Source: CAWAMR01 sp963783095
GTDB taxonomy: Bacteria > Planctomycetota > Planctomycetia > Gemmatales > Gemmataceae
NCBI GenBank assembly: GCA_963783095.1
Contig: CAWAMR010000018.1
Location: 1 to 64,000, forward strand
Direction: 5' to 3'
Length of the DNA: 64,000 nt
The notes under the pieces are model-generated. The model worked only from the letters and a program-made list of their open reading frames with translations. It searched no databases and had not been told where the DNA came from. Shown here piece by piece: positions 29,566 through 39,389 of this stretch (the stretch's first letter is position 1; each line of letters opens with the position of its first letter). A program made the position numbers and the translations under genes.

Positions 29566-30390
29566 CCGAATGGGCGAGCCGGTGGCACCCTGGAATTTCA
29601 GGGGAATTCCGATAAATGCAAACGTGTAAATCCCGGCCTTCGCCAGATCCCTGAGATCGAGGTTCTCGATGATGTAGATGCCTTTTTGCGTGAGCAGGTG
29701 GACATGGGCAAACAGCGTCGCACCGGTTTCGGGATCGATGTCTTTGGGGGCGTCCCATGCCATGTTATCCGCGCCGACGGCGACGACTCCTTTTTCCGCT
29801 GCCCAGAGTGTTCCCGATTTCCCAACCCCGGCCGCCTGAAGATACACTTCATCATCATCCCAAAGGGTATCGTATCCGGTTCGCACCAGGAGAACATCGC
29901 CCTTTTCGATCACCACATCTTGAGCTTTCGCGCACGCGATCAACTCATCGGCCCCGATGCTATAATCGCGAGGCAACGGGGTTTGCCGCTTCCATGTCGC
30001 CACATCCAGAAGAACGCCCCGCGTCACCAGGGGAGGAACATGCTCGATGCCGAGTTGCCTGAATCCCGCCGGGGTTTCAACACTGCTGGCATCCACGTCG
30101 CCGAATAATTTTAGGCAGCAGGCTTGATGGCAAAGCGCATCGATATGTGTTCCGGTATGCTCCATCATCGTCAAAATGCCGGATGCGCCCGAGCGCGGCC
30201 CGTGCACGGCCGGCTGATAGGTATCGCGATGCCGGCGATGCAGCGCATAATGGTAGCCGGGTTTATGCGAAGGATGGATTGGCATGCCTTGAAAGCGGGG
30301 CTGCTCAAGATCGATCACGCGCGCCTTCTGAAGCAGGCCAACGAGGGACGTTATCGCTTCCACAGGTGCTTTGTTTTGGGCAAACTGCAT
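29548..30390 (-). CDS. Cyclase/kynurenine-formamidase-like metal hydrolase
   Basis: 280 aa, intact. The signature HTGTHIDALCH provides the His/Asp metal ligands of the cyclase family. ARVIDLEQP at the N-terminus, GDVLLVRTGYDTLW and a late HVHLLTQKGIYIIENLDL also fit. Family members hydrolyse amides or lactones (kynurenine formamidase, isatin hydrolase and others). The substrate is not predictable. Its 3' end merges with a gene remnant. Confidence 0.8.
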   Translation of the reverse strand: MQFAQNKAPVEAITSLVGLLQKARVIDLEQPRFQGMPIHPSHKPGYHYALHRRHRDTYQPAVHGPRSGASGILTMMEHTGTHIDALCHQACCLKLFGDVDASSVETPAGFRQLGIEHVPPLVTRGVLLDVATWKRQTPLPRDYSIGADELIACAKAQDVVIEKGDVLLVRTGYDTLWDDDEVYLQAAGVGKSGTLWAAEKGVVAVGADNMAWDAPKDIDPETGATLFAHVHLLTQKGIYIIENLDLRDLAKAGIYTFAFIGIPLKFQGATGSPIRPIALV

Positions 30391-30530
30391 ATTTCCGCAC
30401 TTTCTTCAATGTTCCGCGTCGATGCCTTCGCGAATCAGGCCAGTTCTGGCCAACAAAATTCGCAACAGTGAGAAAGAGATTATCATACTCAACTGGCACA
30501 ATGTGAAGTCAGTTGGCGATTGAAAACTCC

Positions 30531-31368
30531 ATGATCCACGTTCGACCGATGACCGCCGCCGATTCGTCCCTAGGCCTTGACCTCAGCCGGGATGCGGGCT
30601 GGAACCAATTGCCTGCCGACTGGCAGCGCAGCTCTGGACTTGCAGCCGAGCGGATGCTTCGTGGCCGAGTGGGCCGGCCAGCCGGTTGGCACAACGACGA
30701 GCTGCATTTTCGACCGCATCGCCTGGATCGCGATGGTGCTGGTCGAGACAACGCATCGCGGCCGGGGTATTGGAAGGGCTTTGATGGAACATACTCTTGA
30801 GCATCTCGATCAACATGGTGTTGTCACCGTTCGGCTGGACGGGACACCTCTGGGACAACCCGTCTACGAACGTCTCGGTTTCGTGGAACAGTTTCAGTTG
30901 GCGCGGTATGAAGGAGTGTTCGCGCCGACCTCCGGAGTTTTAGGAGTTGAAGTTGCCATGCCGGAAGAGTGGGAAGCACTGGTCAGGTTGGACCGTACAG
31001 TCACGAACACCGATCGGCGGCAATTTCTATTGCGCCTATTTGCCGAAAACCCTCAAAACGTGTGTTATGTGCCAGGCACGGGCGGCGTGGCCGGCTTTAT
31101 CACTGCCAGGCCGGGGGCCAACGCCCTGATGCTAGGCCCGTGCATTGGTACGCCCGACGCCGCCCATCTGCTCTTTGCAGATTCAGGTCGCAGGTACGCA
31201 GGCCAGCGCATCTTCGTCGACGTTCCATTGGTGAACCGAGCGGCGACAATGCTTGTGGAGGCCCACGGTTTGACAGTACAGCGACGCCTGACTCGTATGT
31301 GCCGGGGTGCGGCGATCTGCGAGCGGGTTGAGTTAATGTGGGCTGGATCGGGGCCGGAGAAGGGGTGA
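30531..31368 (+). CDS. GNAT N-acetyltransferase, two-domain (one frameshift)
   Basis: The N-terminus (IHVRPMTAADSSLGLDLSRD) reads from ATG 30531. A shift near 30632 leads to LDLQPSGCFVAEW, VLVETTHRGRGIGRALMEH (the acetyl-CoA pyrophosphate loop RGRGIG) and PVYERLGFVE. The second half (IFVDVPLVNRAATMLVEAHG) is the C-terminal domain common to YitI-type acetyltransferases. Joined length is about 279 aa. The substrate is unknown. Confidence 0.75.
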
Positions 31369-31436
31369 TGCCGTGCAAACAGCGGCGGATCAGCGCTTCT
31401 TCCACCGCTCATGCCGCCTCGCGTGATCGCTCGACT

Positions 31437-31660
31437 TCACTCCACCGTTTGAACTCGTCTCGTCCGGGCGGCTTCATAAAAGGCGAAGATGCTTCTGAGG
31501 ACGTGAAGCCCCTCATCGGCAGTAATAGGCGGTTCCTCAAGCCCGGCACTGGCCCGTACTGCCGATCGGAGAAAATTCAAATATCCCCGCGTGTCCTTGG
31601 GATACTCAAACCGTTCAACTTTTGCATCCTTAGCGTCTTTGCTGCTGTGCCATTCCAAAG
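31437..31660 (-). pseudogene. C-terminal remnant of a Gfo/Idh/MocA-type oxidoreductase
   Basis: The last ~70 residues read FLRSAVRASAGLEEPPITAD and then EGLHVLRSIFAFYEAARTRR, the usual closing helix of Gfo/Idh/MocA enzymes. There is no Rossmann domain upstream; instead a kelch-like fragment follows. It is a truncated remnant. Confidence 0.5.
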
Positions 31661-31684
31661 GCGCTTCTTCTACCGCTGCCAGCC

Positions 31685-31860
31685 TCAACCACCACCGGTG
31701 ACGACAACGCGTCCGGAAATGATCGCAGCGGACGGCGCGAGAAGTTTCTCGGGCATGGTGCCCACGACACTCCACGCGTTGACTGCGGGATCGAATTGCA
31801 GCAAGTCGCCGACCAAGTTTCGTGCCGGCTGCGAACTGTTGCACCGTCCACCGTGAAATG
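31685..31860 (-). pseudogene. C-terminal remnant of a kelch-repeat protein
   Basis: The minus strand reads VGDLLQFDPAVNAWSVVGTM, then PEKLLAPSAAIISGRVVVTGGG and a TGA at 31685-31687. This is a kelch blade (W...MP....aai..rvvvtGG). Only one or two blades remain. Confidence 0.5.
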
Positions 31861-31868
31861 TCACTTTG

Positions 31869-32840
31869 TCATTTCCCCTTGGAGTCCTTGATCGCTTTTT
31901 CGATCGACTCCCCTTTGAGAACTCCCGTTACGACGAGCGCTTTACCCCTGGACATCACTTTCAACGAGTTGACTAACTCAACAATCGGTTCAAGTTCCGG
32001 CTGCTGCACCGCTGCAACTTTGACCTGCGCCTTCAACAGATCGAGGCCGCCTTGTGCCAATTGCTCAAAGGATTTCGCAACCTCAGCTGTTTCGACTCCG
32101 ACACCGATCTTCAGATCGACATCTTGGTGGGCCTTGAGATCGATCGTCAAGAAATAGATCTGCTCGAGAACCTTTTTGATATTCGGATCGGGCAGAGGGA
32201 TCTTTTCCAGATTGCCTCGAACGATCGCGGCAAAATAGACGGACGATTGGCTATCCATCTTTGCCAATAGTTCGGCAAGCTCTTTTCGGATTTCGACCTT
32301 GGTGGTTCCTTGAGCGGCTTCAAAGGCTGCACCGATGTACTCTTTGCTCGTTCCCAGGACAATGGTCTTCGAGTCGATCACCGCGCCGTAGCTCGCCGGA
32401 TGATCGCCATTGGTGAACTTGTAGATTGTCTTGCCGTTGACTACGTCGGTGCTGATCTTTTTGCTGTCTTTTTTGGCTTCAGCATCGAGAGTGGCAGTAA
32501 TCTTTTTGGGATCGAATTTCCCTTCGATCAGGACCGATATCTTGGGCGTTTTTGCACCATCAATGGCAGCGCCGATGGTGACGCGCTCAAAGTCTTTCAA
32601 AGGGTCGAGTCCCGTCGCCTTCATGGCCAACTGGACTTCCTTGTTCTTCTCCAAAACGTCTTTCACCAGATCGAGAGCGTTCTTCTTGAAAACCAAGGAA
32701 TCCAGAATCTGCTGAAAATTCACCGACAAAACGGCATCGGTCTCTTTCGGCAGAAACTTCTCCAAGTCGGCAGCCCTTCCGGAGGCTGCAAGCACGAGCA
32801 GGCAGAGCGTGCCGAGAAAACACGAACAAATCTGACGCAT
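31869..32840 (-). CDS. Secreted planctomycete-specific protein (323 aa)
   Basis: I chose ATG 32840 with AAAGGA a few bases upstream; the longer reading from 32888 lacks a site. The signal peptide ends ASGRAAD. The mature start EKFLPKETDAVLSVNFQQIL resembles the N-terminus of the 582-aa protein at 18533. The remainder has a Lys/Asp/Ala-rich alpha/beta composition with several KTIV/KIS strands. No enzyme motif is present. It is probably periplasmic with unknown function. Confidence 0.65.
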   Translation of the reverse strand: MRQICSCFLGTLCLLVLAASGRAADLEKFLPKETDAVLSVNFQQILDSLVFKKNALDLVKDVLEKNKEVQLAMKATGLDPLKDFERVTIGAAIDGAKTPKISVLIEGKFDPKKITATLDAEAKKDSKKISTDVVNGKTIYKFTNGDHPASYGAVIDSKTIVLGTSKEYIGAAFEAAQGTTKVEIRKELAELLAKMDSQSSVYFAAIVRGNLEKIPLPDPNIKKVLEQIYFLTIDLKAHQDVDLKIGVGVETAEVAKSFEQLAQGGLDLLKAQVKVAAVQQPELEPIVELVNSLKVMSRGKALVVTGVLKGESIEKAIKDSKGK

Positions 32841-32977
32841 ATCAATCCTTTCGAGCAAGGAGCGAGATTGGTTTTTGAGACTCAACACTATTACTTCCTT
32901 TGAACAATGCGAGTTTCGTAACTTTACCGTTGACTGTGATACCAGAAATCAAATGGGAAAGGGAGTTCGACTTCGTT

Positions 32978-33502
32978 TTATTTGTGTTGCAACAATCGGA
33001 GCATCGCCAGCATGAACGCGGGCAGGTCGTCCGGCTTTCGACTGGTGATGAGATTGCCGTCCACGACACATTCCTCATCCACGTATTGAGCGCCGGCATT
33101 AATCACATCATCCTTGATCGCCATGAAGCAGGTAGCCTTCTTGCCGCGCAGACCCGGCGTTGAACAGAGAACCCAAGGCCCGTGACAAATGGCTGCGACG
33201 ACTTTGTTCTGAGCGACCATATCGCGCGTGAATTTCAGCATCGCCTCGGATCGGCGGATGTAATCGGGTGCAAAGCCTCCGGGGATGACGATGCCATCGA
33301 AGTCTGCTGCGGAAATGTCTTTGGCGGCCTTGTCGCTCTTCGCCGGATAACCGAGCTTGCTGGGATACATGACTCCCGCTTCCGGTCCGACGAAAACGAC
33401 CGTGCAGCCGGCCTCGCGCAAGCGATAAACGGGGTACCAGACTTCCAGTTCCTGATACTGTTGCTCGAGCAATATGGCAACCCGTTTGCCTTTGAGATCC
33501 AT
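32978..33502 (-). CDS. DJ-1/PfpI-family protein
   Basis: 174 aa from ATG 33502 with CAGGAG upstream. The nucleophile elbow AAICHGPW contains the reactive Cys, with the preceding acidic strand IVIPGGFAPDYIRR. The C-terminal TSRKPDDLPAFMLAML matches the class I glutamine-amidotransferase-like PfpI group (intracellular proteases, glyoxalase/deglycase-type proteins). It probably acts in stress response or protein/metabolite repair. It is a single gene with no obvious partner. Confidence 0.8.
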   Translation of the reverse strand: MDLKGKRVAILLEQQYQELEVWYPVYRLREAGCTVVFVGPEAGVMYPSKLGYPAKSDKAAKDISAADFDGIVIPGGFAPDYIRRSEAMLKFTRDMVAQNKVVAAICHGPWVLCSTPGLRGKKATCFMAIKDDVINAGAQYVDEECVVDGNLITSRKPDDLPAFMLAMLRLLQHK

Positions 33503-33719
33503 TGTTGTGTCTCCTGGAAGGTGTGGATGGGCTAGAGTAGTTATATGAGCGAGTTCAGGTTTCATGGAGAAGTCTGGATTACGAGTTTGACCCTATGAGT
33601 TGCGCAGCGAGAGCCAGTTGGCTGTCTTCGTTCCAGGTCAAGCTCTATCAGCCAACGTAGATCAGATCAAGTCTGCGTACTGACGTAGGGCGGCTACAGT
33701 CTGGGCAAGCCCCTGCCGT
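33503..33719. other. Intergenic region
   Basis: 217 bp between two minus-strand genes. I see no ORF, hairpin or repeat that I can support. Confidence 0.4.
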
Positions 33720-34232
33720 TCAAGAGAAAGAGAGGAACGCGTCAACTATCAACGGTGGGTTCTTCAGGCTCTCCCGCTGTTTCTTGGCCGCTGAGCACAC
33801 AAGGTTTGGGGCCAGATCGATCAGGCACATTACAAACTCGTCCGGATGCTGTACGTAGATGCCGTACTTGGCAAGCACGTCCTTCCGGAAGTCCGACAAG
33901 TTACTGGTTACGATTACATCTGCACCTGCACGAATTGCGGCAGCCAGGACATGACGATCATCCGGATCAGGGAGAGTAATTGCCTCAATCAGATCTTCGT
34001 ATCCAGTAACAAGACAATCCCGGACGTGGGAGTTCATAAGGTCGCGTGTCCGCTCGATCTTTTCTCGGGTGATGTCGGGATAGTCCTTTTGGACATTCCG
34101 CATCCACTCTTCATGAATTGCGTCGGTCCACTTTGCCCTGAATAAGTCGGTCATCGCAAGATACATCAGAAGGCTCCTCAAGGGAGCCGGATACAGGACG
34201 CATGCGTCGAAAACAGCAGTGACGTTACTCAC
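33720..34232 (-). CDS. PIN-domain toxin
   Basis: 170 aa. Conserved acidic residues are in place: Asp in FDACVLYP, Glu in IHEEWMRN, Asp in DPDDRHVLAAAI and the late SNLSDF. PIN toxins cleave RNA in a metal-dependent way. The start overlaps the end of the upstream HTH gene by 4 nt, so the two are translationally coupled as a toxin-antitoxin pair. Confidence 0.8.
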   Translation of the reverse strand: MSNVTAVFDACVLYPAPLRSLLMYLAMTDLFRAKWTDAIHEEWMRNVQKDYPDITREKIERTRDLMNSHVRDCLVTGYEDLIEAITLPDPDDRHVLAAAIRAGADVIVTSNLSDFRKDVLAKYGIYVQHPDEFVMCLIDLAPNLVCSAAKKQRESLKNPPLIVDAFLSFS

Positions 34233-34711
34233 TGTTCGTAACCCATCCCGCCCAATTCCTGGTCATGGGCGGATAATTCTTCAAGAGCGTTGAGCCTATC
34301 GGCATCAATCTTCTGTTTGTAGGTCATCAGATCCTGGAACTGGATGCGGCGATGCGTGCCCACTTTTCGATGCGGGATCAGGCCTTTCTCGACGAGTTCA
34401 ATCATGAATGGCCTGGAGACATTCAAGAGGTCTGCGGCCTCCTGGGTGGTTAGTTCAGCGTGGACAGGTATCAGCGTTACCGCGTTGCCTCGTGCCATTT
34501 CGGTCAGGACGTCCGCGAGCAAACGGAATGCGGCCAGCGGCACTTCGACCGTTTCTTCCGGCTCGCTGTCGGGCTGGATGCGGAGGCGCAGTTTGGGCTT
34601 CTTTCGTCCACTTAGAAGTCTGGTAAGCGTGCGGCTTGATTCTTGGGCGATTTTCGCTTCGGCAGGCGTCGGGGTGACGGTACCTGATCGGCCGATAAGT
34701 GCTGCGCTCAT
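34229..34711 (-). CDS. HTH antitoxin (excisionase/MerR-type DNA-binding)
   Basis: 160 aa. The ribosome site GGAGGAGAA lies before ATG 34711. The N-terminal 90 residues are variable. The C-terminal half has the winged-helix signature LTTQEAADLLNVSRPFMIEL followed by GTHRRIQFQDLMTYKQK, typical of excisionase-type antitoxins paired with PIN toxins. It probably neutralises the PIN protein and represses the operon. A possible -10 (GATACT) lies about 40 nt upstream. Confidence 0.8.
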   Translation of the reverse strand: MSAALIGRSGTVTPTPAEAKIAQESSRTLTRLLSGRKKPKLRLRIQPDSEPEETVEVPLAAFRLLADVLTEMARGNAVTLIPVHAELTTQEAADLLNVSRPFMIELVEKGLIPHRKVGTHRRIQFQDLMTYKQKIDADRLNALEELSAHDQELGGMGYEQ

Positions 34712-34904
34712 AGTCAGTTCTCCTCCTCTTCTTTCATCTTAAATGCAGAGTATCCGAAAATCGAAGCAAACGCAATAGTCGAAATAATCGCAACTTCCAT
34801 CCGGAACGAGGAATCGCGTTTCGCTGAACAGAAAAATCAGGACTGGATCTATCACATCGAGTTAAATCCGCCATCCTGGGCATGAATGCGGGAAATCACT
34901 TCGT

Positions 34905-35931
34905 TTACACCGAATATAACGCCACTTCCCCGAGATCCCCACCTACCGCAAAGCGATTGTCGTTCGGTGCCCATTTTAGTTGTGAAACACCTGCCTCTGA
35001 GAACTGTGTAGTCGTCAATACCTTTTTCCAGACGGCCGGGTACCACAGCGCGATGACGCCATCAGCGCACGCCAGAAGCCAGGATCGGTCCATTGTTTTG
35101 GAAAGCCAGCGCCGTCAACGGCTTGAGGTGTAACTCAAAACTGATGGGAGTGGAACCTGCCGGCCCTTTGCCGGAACAATCCCAGATCGTGACTTGCTCA
35201 CCGCCTCCGGTTGCCAGAAATCGGCTGCTCGAATCCCAGGAAAGTTCTTTCACTTTCTGCGGATAGCCGGTCATTTCAAGGTTTTTTCCGTTCTTCACAT
35301 GCCAGAAATGGACCAAGGCATCCTGGCAACCACCCGCGATGAATTGACTATCCGGCGACACGGCCAGGGCGAGCACTGAGCCTTTCCACTCGAATCGGCG
35401 AATAAGACTGTCATTTTCCGGCGACCAAAAAAACACGCCCCCGTAGCAGGTGGTAATGAATTCTTTCCCTTTGGGCAACCAGGAAACCGCCGCGATCGTT
35501 GCTGCCTGATCCGGATAGTTTTGCAGAAGCTCTCCTTTGGCGTTCCAGAGACGGAGTTTTTTGCCGGCGGCGGACACAAGCCATTCGCCGCAAGGATGCC
35601 AGATAAGCTGTTCAACCCAGGCTGAGCCACCGTCCATCGCAACCATTTCCGAACCGGTTTCGCCATCCAGAGTCGAACTTTCCCATCTTGCCCGGCACTT
35701 GCGAGCAATTTGCCGCCGGGCTGCCAGGCGATCGCGGCCGTGCCAAAGCCATGACCTTTCAGAGTTTGTTTGACGCCGCCAGTAGTTGTGTCGAACAAGG
35801 TGATTGGTCCGCTTATCGACCCGGCCGCGAGAACGGAACCATCTGTGGACCAGGCAAGAGAAATGACGTGGTCGCCGATATTTGCGAGCCAGGCGCTGTC
35901 TGAGAACGGGAGGTTGTGTCACCTTGGCCAT
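34905..35931 (-). CDS. WD40-repeat protein (three frameshifts)
   Basis: Joined length about 340 aa. ATG 35931 reads MAKVTQPPVL; after a shift near 35910 it continues WLANIGDHVISLAWSTDG. A second shift near 35675 is followed by LIWHPCGEWLVSAAGKKLRLW, and a third near 35080 by CADGVIALWYP to the stop at 34905. At least six WD-type blades (LAWSTDG, IAWQPGG, LALAVSPD, ELSWDSS) are visible. There is no signal peptide, so it is probably a cytoplasmic scaffold. The role is unknown. Confidence 0.7.
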
Positions 35932-35934
35932 GAG

Positions 35935-36010
35935 AGTTCCAAATTCCAAGTTTCAAGTTCCAAGTTGGAGACCTGCCAGCCTTCAGGTTTTCAACGTGGA
36001 ACTTGGAACT
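35935..36010. repeat. Imperfect inverted repeat of TTGGAAC/GTTCCAA words
   Basis: The left part (35935-35967) contains AGTTCCAA, TTCCAAG and AAGTTCCAAGTTG; the right part (35990-36010) reads CAACGTGGAACTTGGAACTT. It lies directly upstream of the WD40 start codon on the minus strand and would place a structure over its 5' leader. Confidence 0.75.
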
Positions 36011-36065
36011 TAACGCGCTCTTAGGAGAAGATATGTACGTGTTGGGAACTTGAAAAGCGTATCAC

Positions 36066-36127
36066 AGTTCCAGGTTGAAAACCGGAAGGATTACCGGTCT
36101 TCAACTTGGAACTTGGAACCTGGAACT
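36066..36127. repeat. Inverted repeat of the TTGGAAC word family at the rimI 3' end
   Basis: AGTTCCAGGTTGAA (36066-36079) pairs with copies of TTCAACTTGGAAC and CCTGGAACT up to 36127, with an inner ACCGG/CCGGT stem. The right arm forms the last nine codons and stop of rimI (36101). Confidence 0.75.
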
Positions 36128-36664
36128 CAGTTTTCTTCGTATTGGGCAATTCGGTTCGTTGGTTCTTCGGCTTCGACGCCGGAGTCTGAAGCAATGTGGA
36201 ATTGCATCAGGATAGGCATCTTCGCCGCTATCCTCGTAGTAGCTCTTCAGGACTTTGGCTGCTCGAAAATCCTGAGTCCGGAAGAACAGCTGCGCGGGCA
36301 GGTTCGATTCGCGAACTGCCAGCGTAATTCGTGTTCTCCGATGGCTCGATAGTTTGCCGATCAGTTTCGCTACCATCTGGCCGCCGATACCGACCCGGCG
36401 ATTCTCCGGAGCCACCGCAAAATTCATGATGTGCAGTTTGTTCTTGTGCAACTCGTAGATCATGAAACCGATCACCTTTTCGCCTTGCTCGGCGACCATG
36501 CCGATGCAGTTGCGTTGCCGCAAGCAGCGAAGGAAATCTTCCTCGGTCCACGCGAAGTCAAAACTTTCCTGCTCGATTTGTAATACTTCCGGCATGTCTC
36601 GCCGAATCATCCAGCGAATATGCACGCGAAGCTGTTGTTCCCTCTGTAATCGACCCGTGCTCAT
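36101..36664 (-). CDS. rimI: Ribosomal-protein-alanine acetyltransferase RimI-like GNAT
   Basis: 187 aa from ATG 36664. The GNAT core has RRDMPEVLQIEQESFDFAWT, GFMIYELHKNKLHIMNFAV and the acetyl-CoA loop ENRRVGIGGQMV, ending NLPAQLFFRTQDFRA. RimI acetylates the N-terminus of ribosomal protein S18. The final residues (SSRFQVPS) and stop are supplied by an inverted repeat, so the native C-terminus may have been shorter or replaced. RimI is the best match, but another N-terminal acetyltransferase is possible. Confidence 0.75.
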   Translation of the reverse strand: MSTGRLQREQQLRVHIRWMIRRDMPEVLQIEQESFDFAWTEEDFLRCLRQRNCIGMVAEQGEKVIGFMIYELHKNKLHIMNFAVAPENRRVGIGGQMVAKLIGKLSSHRRTRITLAVRESNLPAQLFFRTQDFRAAKVLKSYYEDSGEDAYPDAIPHCFRLRRRSRRTNEPNCPIRRKLSSRFQVPS

Positions 36665-36943
36665 CGGCGGAATCCTCCCTCGCACGGAACACCCCGTATT
36701 CCTACGGTGGTTCTGCGAACCGCTCCCTGGTTCGACTTGGCGGGCAGAGCGTTGCTGTTTTCCATCCAGCGAATTCCCTTGTCAAAAGGGGTGGCATCAT
36801 GCACTCAATTCCCGGATATTAACAGCCCCCCCGAACTGCCTCAAGTCCATCTCCACCCACATTGAGCGGAGAAGCCTATTTCTGTCATAAATCCAGACGA
36901 TCGCTTTATGCTACGATCGTCTCCCCCAGCTCTCATAACTATG
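36665..36943. other. Intergenic region between rimI and the DUF11 gene
   Basis: 279 bp with both neighbours on the minus strand. It must hold the rimI promoter and the DUF11 terminator, but I see no strong element. Confidence 0.4.
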
Positions 36944-38791
36944 CTACTGCATGAAAAAGCTCGTACTTTCTTCTTTCACGATAGGCTGCTTCAATTGATC
37001 GCACGACATCTGGACCTTGAACCGCATATCCCCAGGGATTGTGCCCTTGGCTTTGACTTTGATGACCGCATCGGCCTTCATCGCCAGATTTGGGATCGGG
37101 TCGAAGTGCAACGCCTGCCCGACCGACTTGTAGGGTACCGGCCCTGTTGCAGTACCAGGCACTAATCCTTCCGACGTGATCGCAGTGATGCGAATGTTGG
37201 TGCAAGGACAAGTCCCTGTATTCACAATTCGGATTTCGTAGGTCGTTTCTTTTCCTACCTCGATCGGATTTTCAAGATTTGCTACTTCGAAGCTCAGGGC
37301 CGGGACTCCTTCCGCTGCGATAATCGCTTCGGATCGGGCACCGAGCTTCGGGCCGGCCTGAGCCACCGCTCGAACCGCGAGTGAACCAGCACCCGTCGAA
37401 CGTGTCTTAATGGTGAGATTGCGGCGCAGTCCCCGCATCCGCTGGCCCAAAGTTCCAACTCACCGTCCGAGTTGCGGCATCGTAAACGCCCCCGTCACTG
37501 GCCGAGACGAAGTCCAACCCTTCCGGGAAGGCAGTGGCAATCTGGACAGGCTGCGTAGCGCAGGTGCCCGGATTTCCAATCTCCAGTGTAAAGGTCGGCT
37601 CTGCCCGCACCATACAGCGGCGTGGCCCCGTCAACGCCAAGGCAAGTTTGGGCTGATTCAGTTGGATCTCTGCTCTGGCAATCGCCTTTGGCGATCCTTC
37701 ACATGTTGCGCTCAGGCTGCAATTATGTGTTCCGGTGGCAATGGCCTGAACCTTGAGGGTGATGGACTGAGTGTCACCCGGTAGAATCCGGGGCAAAGTC
37801 GCTTCGATGTCTTTTCCTTCGGGATGTTTCAGGCCATCACTCAGCGGCGCTTTAATGCTGACCTTGTTTGCATCGCCTGTGCCGGTGTTCATTACCTGAA
37901 TTTGGATTGGAATCTCATCTCCAACTTGGCGGCGTTGGGAGCAGTCAAAGTCACGCTCAAGGTCGGTCGAGTGACCTTGACGAGCATATGCGTGTGGGTC
38001 GAATAGGAGAGCGATGGGTTGGTGTTCAAATCGCCTTCCGGATTGGGCCGAACCGTGACCTGGATGCGCTTTTCGTCGTTTGGACCCATTGAGCCGAGCA
38101 TCCACAGAATTTTTCCGCCGGCCTGTTCACCGGCCGGCTCGGCACTGATGTATTTTGTGCCCTGAGGCAACTCTTCCTCAACGCGGACATGCGTGACGGC
38201 CGCTTGGCCGACGTTCCTCACGAGGATTTCGTAAGTAACGGGTAGGCCGTGGCCGACGGTATCCGGTCCTGTAGTTTCAATCGACAGACAAGGCACAATA
38301 CGATTTCCGGAAGCTGCATGGGTTTTCAGCGGCACCGGCCCCGGCAAGGTAGAGCCGGGATGATGGGTGGATTGAAACCGGAGTTCCGATGCCGGTGCTT
38401 TCGGAACAGTCCGTGGCTGGAGTAGTGTAGGTTTTGGCCTATCGGGCAACACGATCGCCGGCTCGCCCGCGGGTGCAATCGGCGATGCGCTGGTTTTGGG
38501 TTGGTTCGGGTCGATGACCGGCAACACGAGACTTGGCGAATCGTTTTTGGGTTGCGGCAAAGGGGCCAATGTTGTTGGCGCAGAAGGTGCCGATGGTATT
38601 TCAAGAGGCTCCGGTGTCGGAATTGCCGGCGTAGAGCTCGAGCCATCCTTCTTGGAGAATGAGTAGGTTGTGGGCTGGACTTGAGGGAGTTTCAAATCAG
38701 GTTGCGCGGTAACGATATCACCATGGATCAACCCGATGCCGCAAAGACCCGCGATACCCAGCATCAGCGTAAACGCCTGAATTCGTCTCAC
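36944..38791 (-). CDS. Secreted DUF11-repeat protein (two frameshifts)
   Basis: Joined length about 615 aa. GTG 38791 follows a G-rich ribosome site. The signal peptide (AFTLMLGIAGLCGIGLI) is followed by a Pro/Ser/Thr-rich linker (residues 30-150). At least four DUF11/CARDB-like beta-sandwich repeats come next, marked by TVGHGLPVTYEILVRNVG, GDEIPIQIQVMNTGTG, RAEPTFTLEIGNPGTC and VGKETTYEIRIVNTGTC. Breaks lie near 37925 and 37435. DUF11 repeats occur in long surface adhesins; in planctomycetes they are common in secreted proteins. Confidence 0.8.
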
Positions 38792-38985
38792 CGCTTGGCC
38801 CCCCTGCTCGGTCGATCGTCGGCGTCGGCGATCGGATCGCCTCCGTCCGACTTTGGATTTTTTCTCTTTCGATTGGTCGTGCGGGCCGAGGCGACGTTTT
38901 CCCCCCGGAAATCATCTCATCGTGGCTTCCCACGACGGTATGCGTCGCCTCGTCCCGCACCAACCTGCCTGCCTGCTCTCAACCA

Positions 38986-39066
38986 GTAGTGTTCAGTGTT
39001 CAGTTTTCAGTTTTCAGCATCCAAAGGTCTTGAACTGAAATCTGAACACTGAAAACTGAACACTAC
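38986..39066. repeat. 32-bp inverted repeat of CAGTGTT/CAGTTTT words
   Basis: The left arm is 38986-39017 and the right arm 39035-39066, matching at 29 of 32 positions. It is the same word family as 20281-20371. The right arm contains the TAG stop (39063-39065) of the MazG-like gene on the minus strand. Confidence 0.9.
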
Positions 39067-39389
39067 ACTGGATATTTAACCTCGTTTTTCTTCATCTTCG
39101 CATGGACAACTGCGCTGAGATCAATGCCGCTGTGGTTACTGAACTGGAAAACCAGGCAAGCCACATCGGCCAGTTCATCCGCGATGGCTTCTCGTTTCAG
39201 GGGATCGAGAATCGTCTGTTGCGATTCCTCACCCGTCAGCCAGAGAAAATGTTCCATCAGTTCCGAGGCTTCGCACGCCAATGCCATACTCAGGTTCTTG
39301 AGTGTGTGGTACACAGCCCAATGCCGAGCGCCGGCAAAATCGCGGACGATTTCCTTGAGCGATTCGATCGTCGTGATCGCATCGGACAT
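39063..39389 (-). CDS. MazG-like nucleotide pyrophosphohydrolase
   Basis: 108 aa. Metal-binding acidic pairs typical of the MazG/dCTPase-like fold are visible: EASELMEHFLW and IADELADVACLVF. Short single-domain members of this size hydrolyse dNTPs such as dCTP or non-canonical nucleotides (house-cleaning). The stop codon lies in the arm of an inverted repeat, so the last residue or two may be repeat-derived. Confidence 0.8.
   Translation of the reverse strand: MSDAITTIESLKEIVRDFAGARHWAVYHTLKNLSMALACEASELMEHFLWLTGEESQQTILDPLKREAIADELADVACLVFQFSNHSGIDLSAVVHAKMKKNEVKYPV

Noticed and set aside
36944..36990. A selenocysteine- or programmed-frameshift explanation for the broken genes
   Set aside because: Breaks occur in unrelated genes without shared slippery sequence or downstream structure, so sequencing error is simpler.
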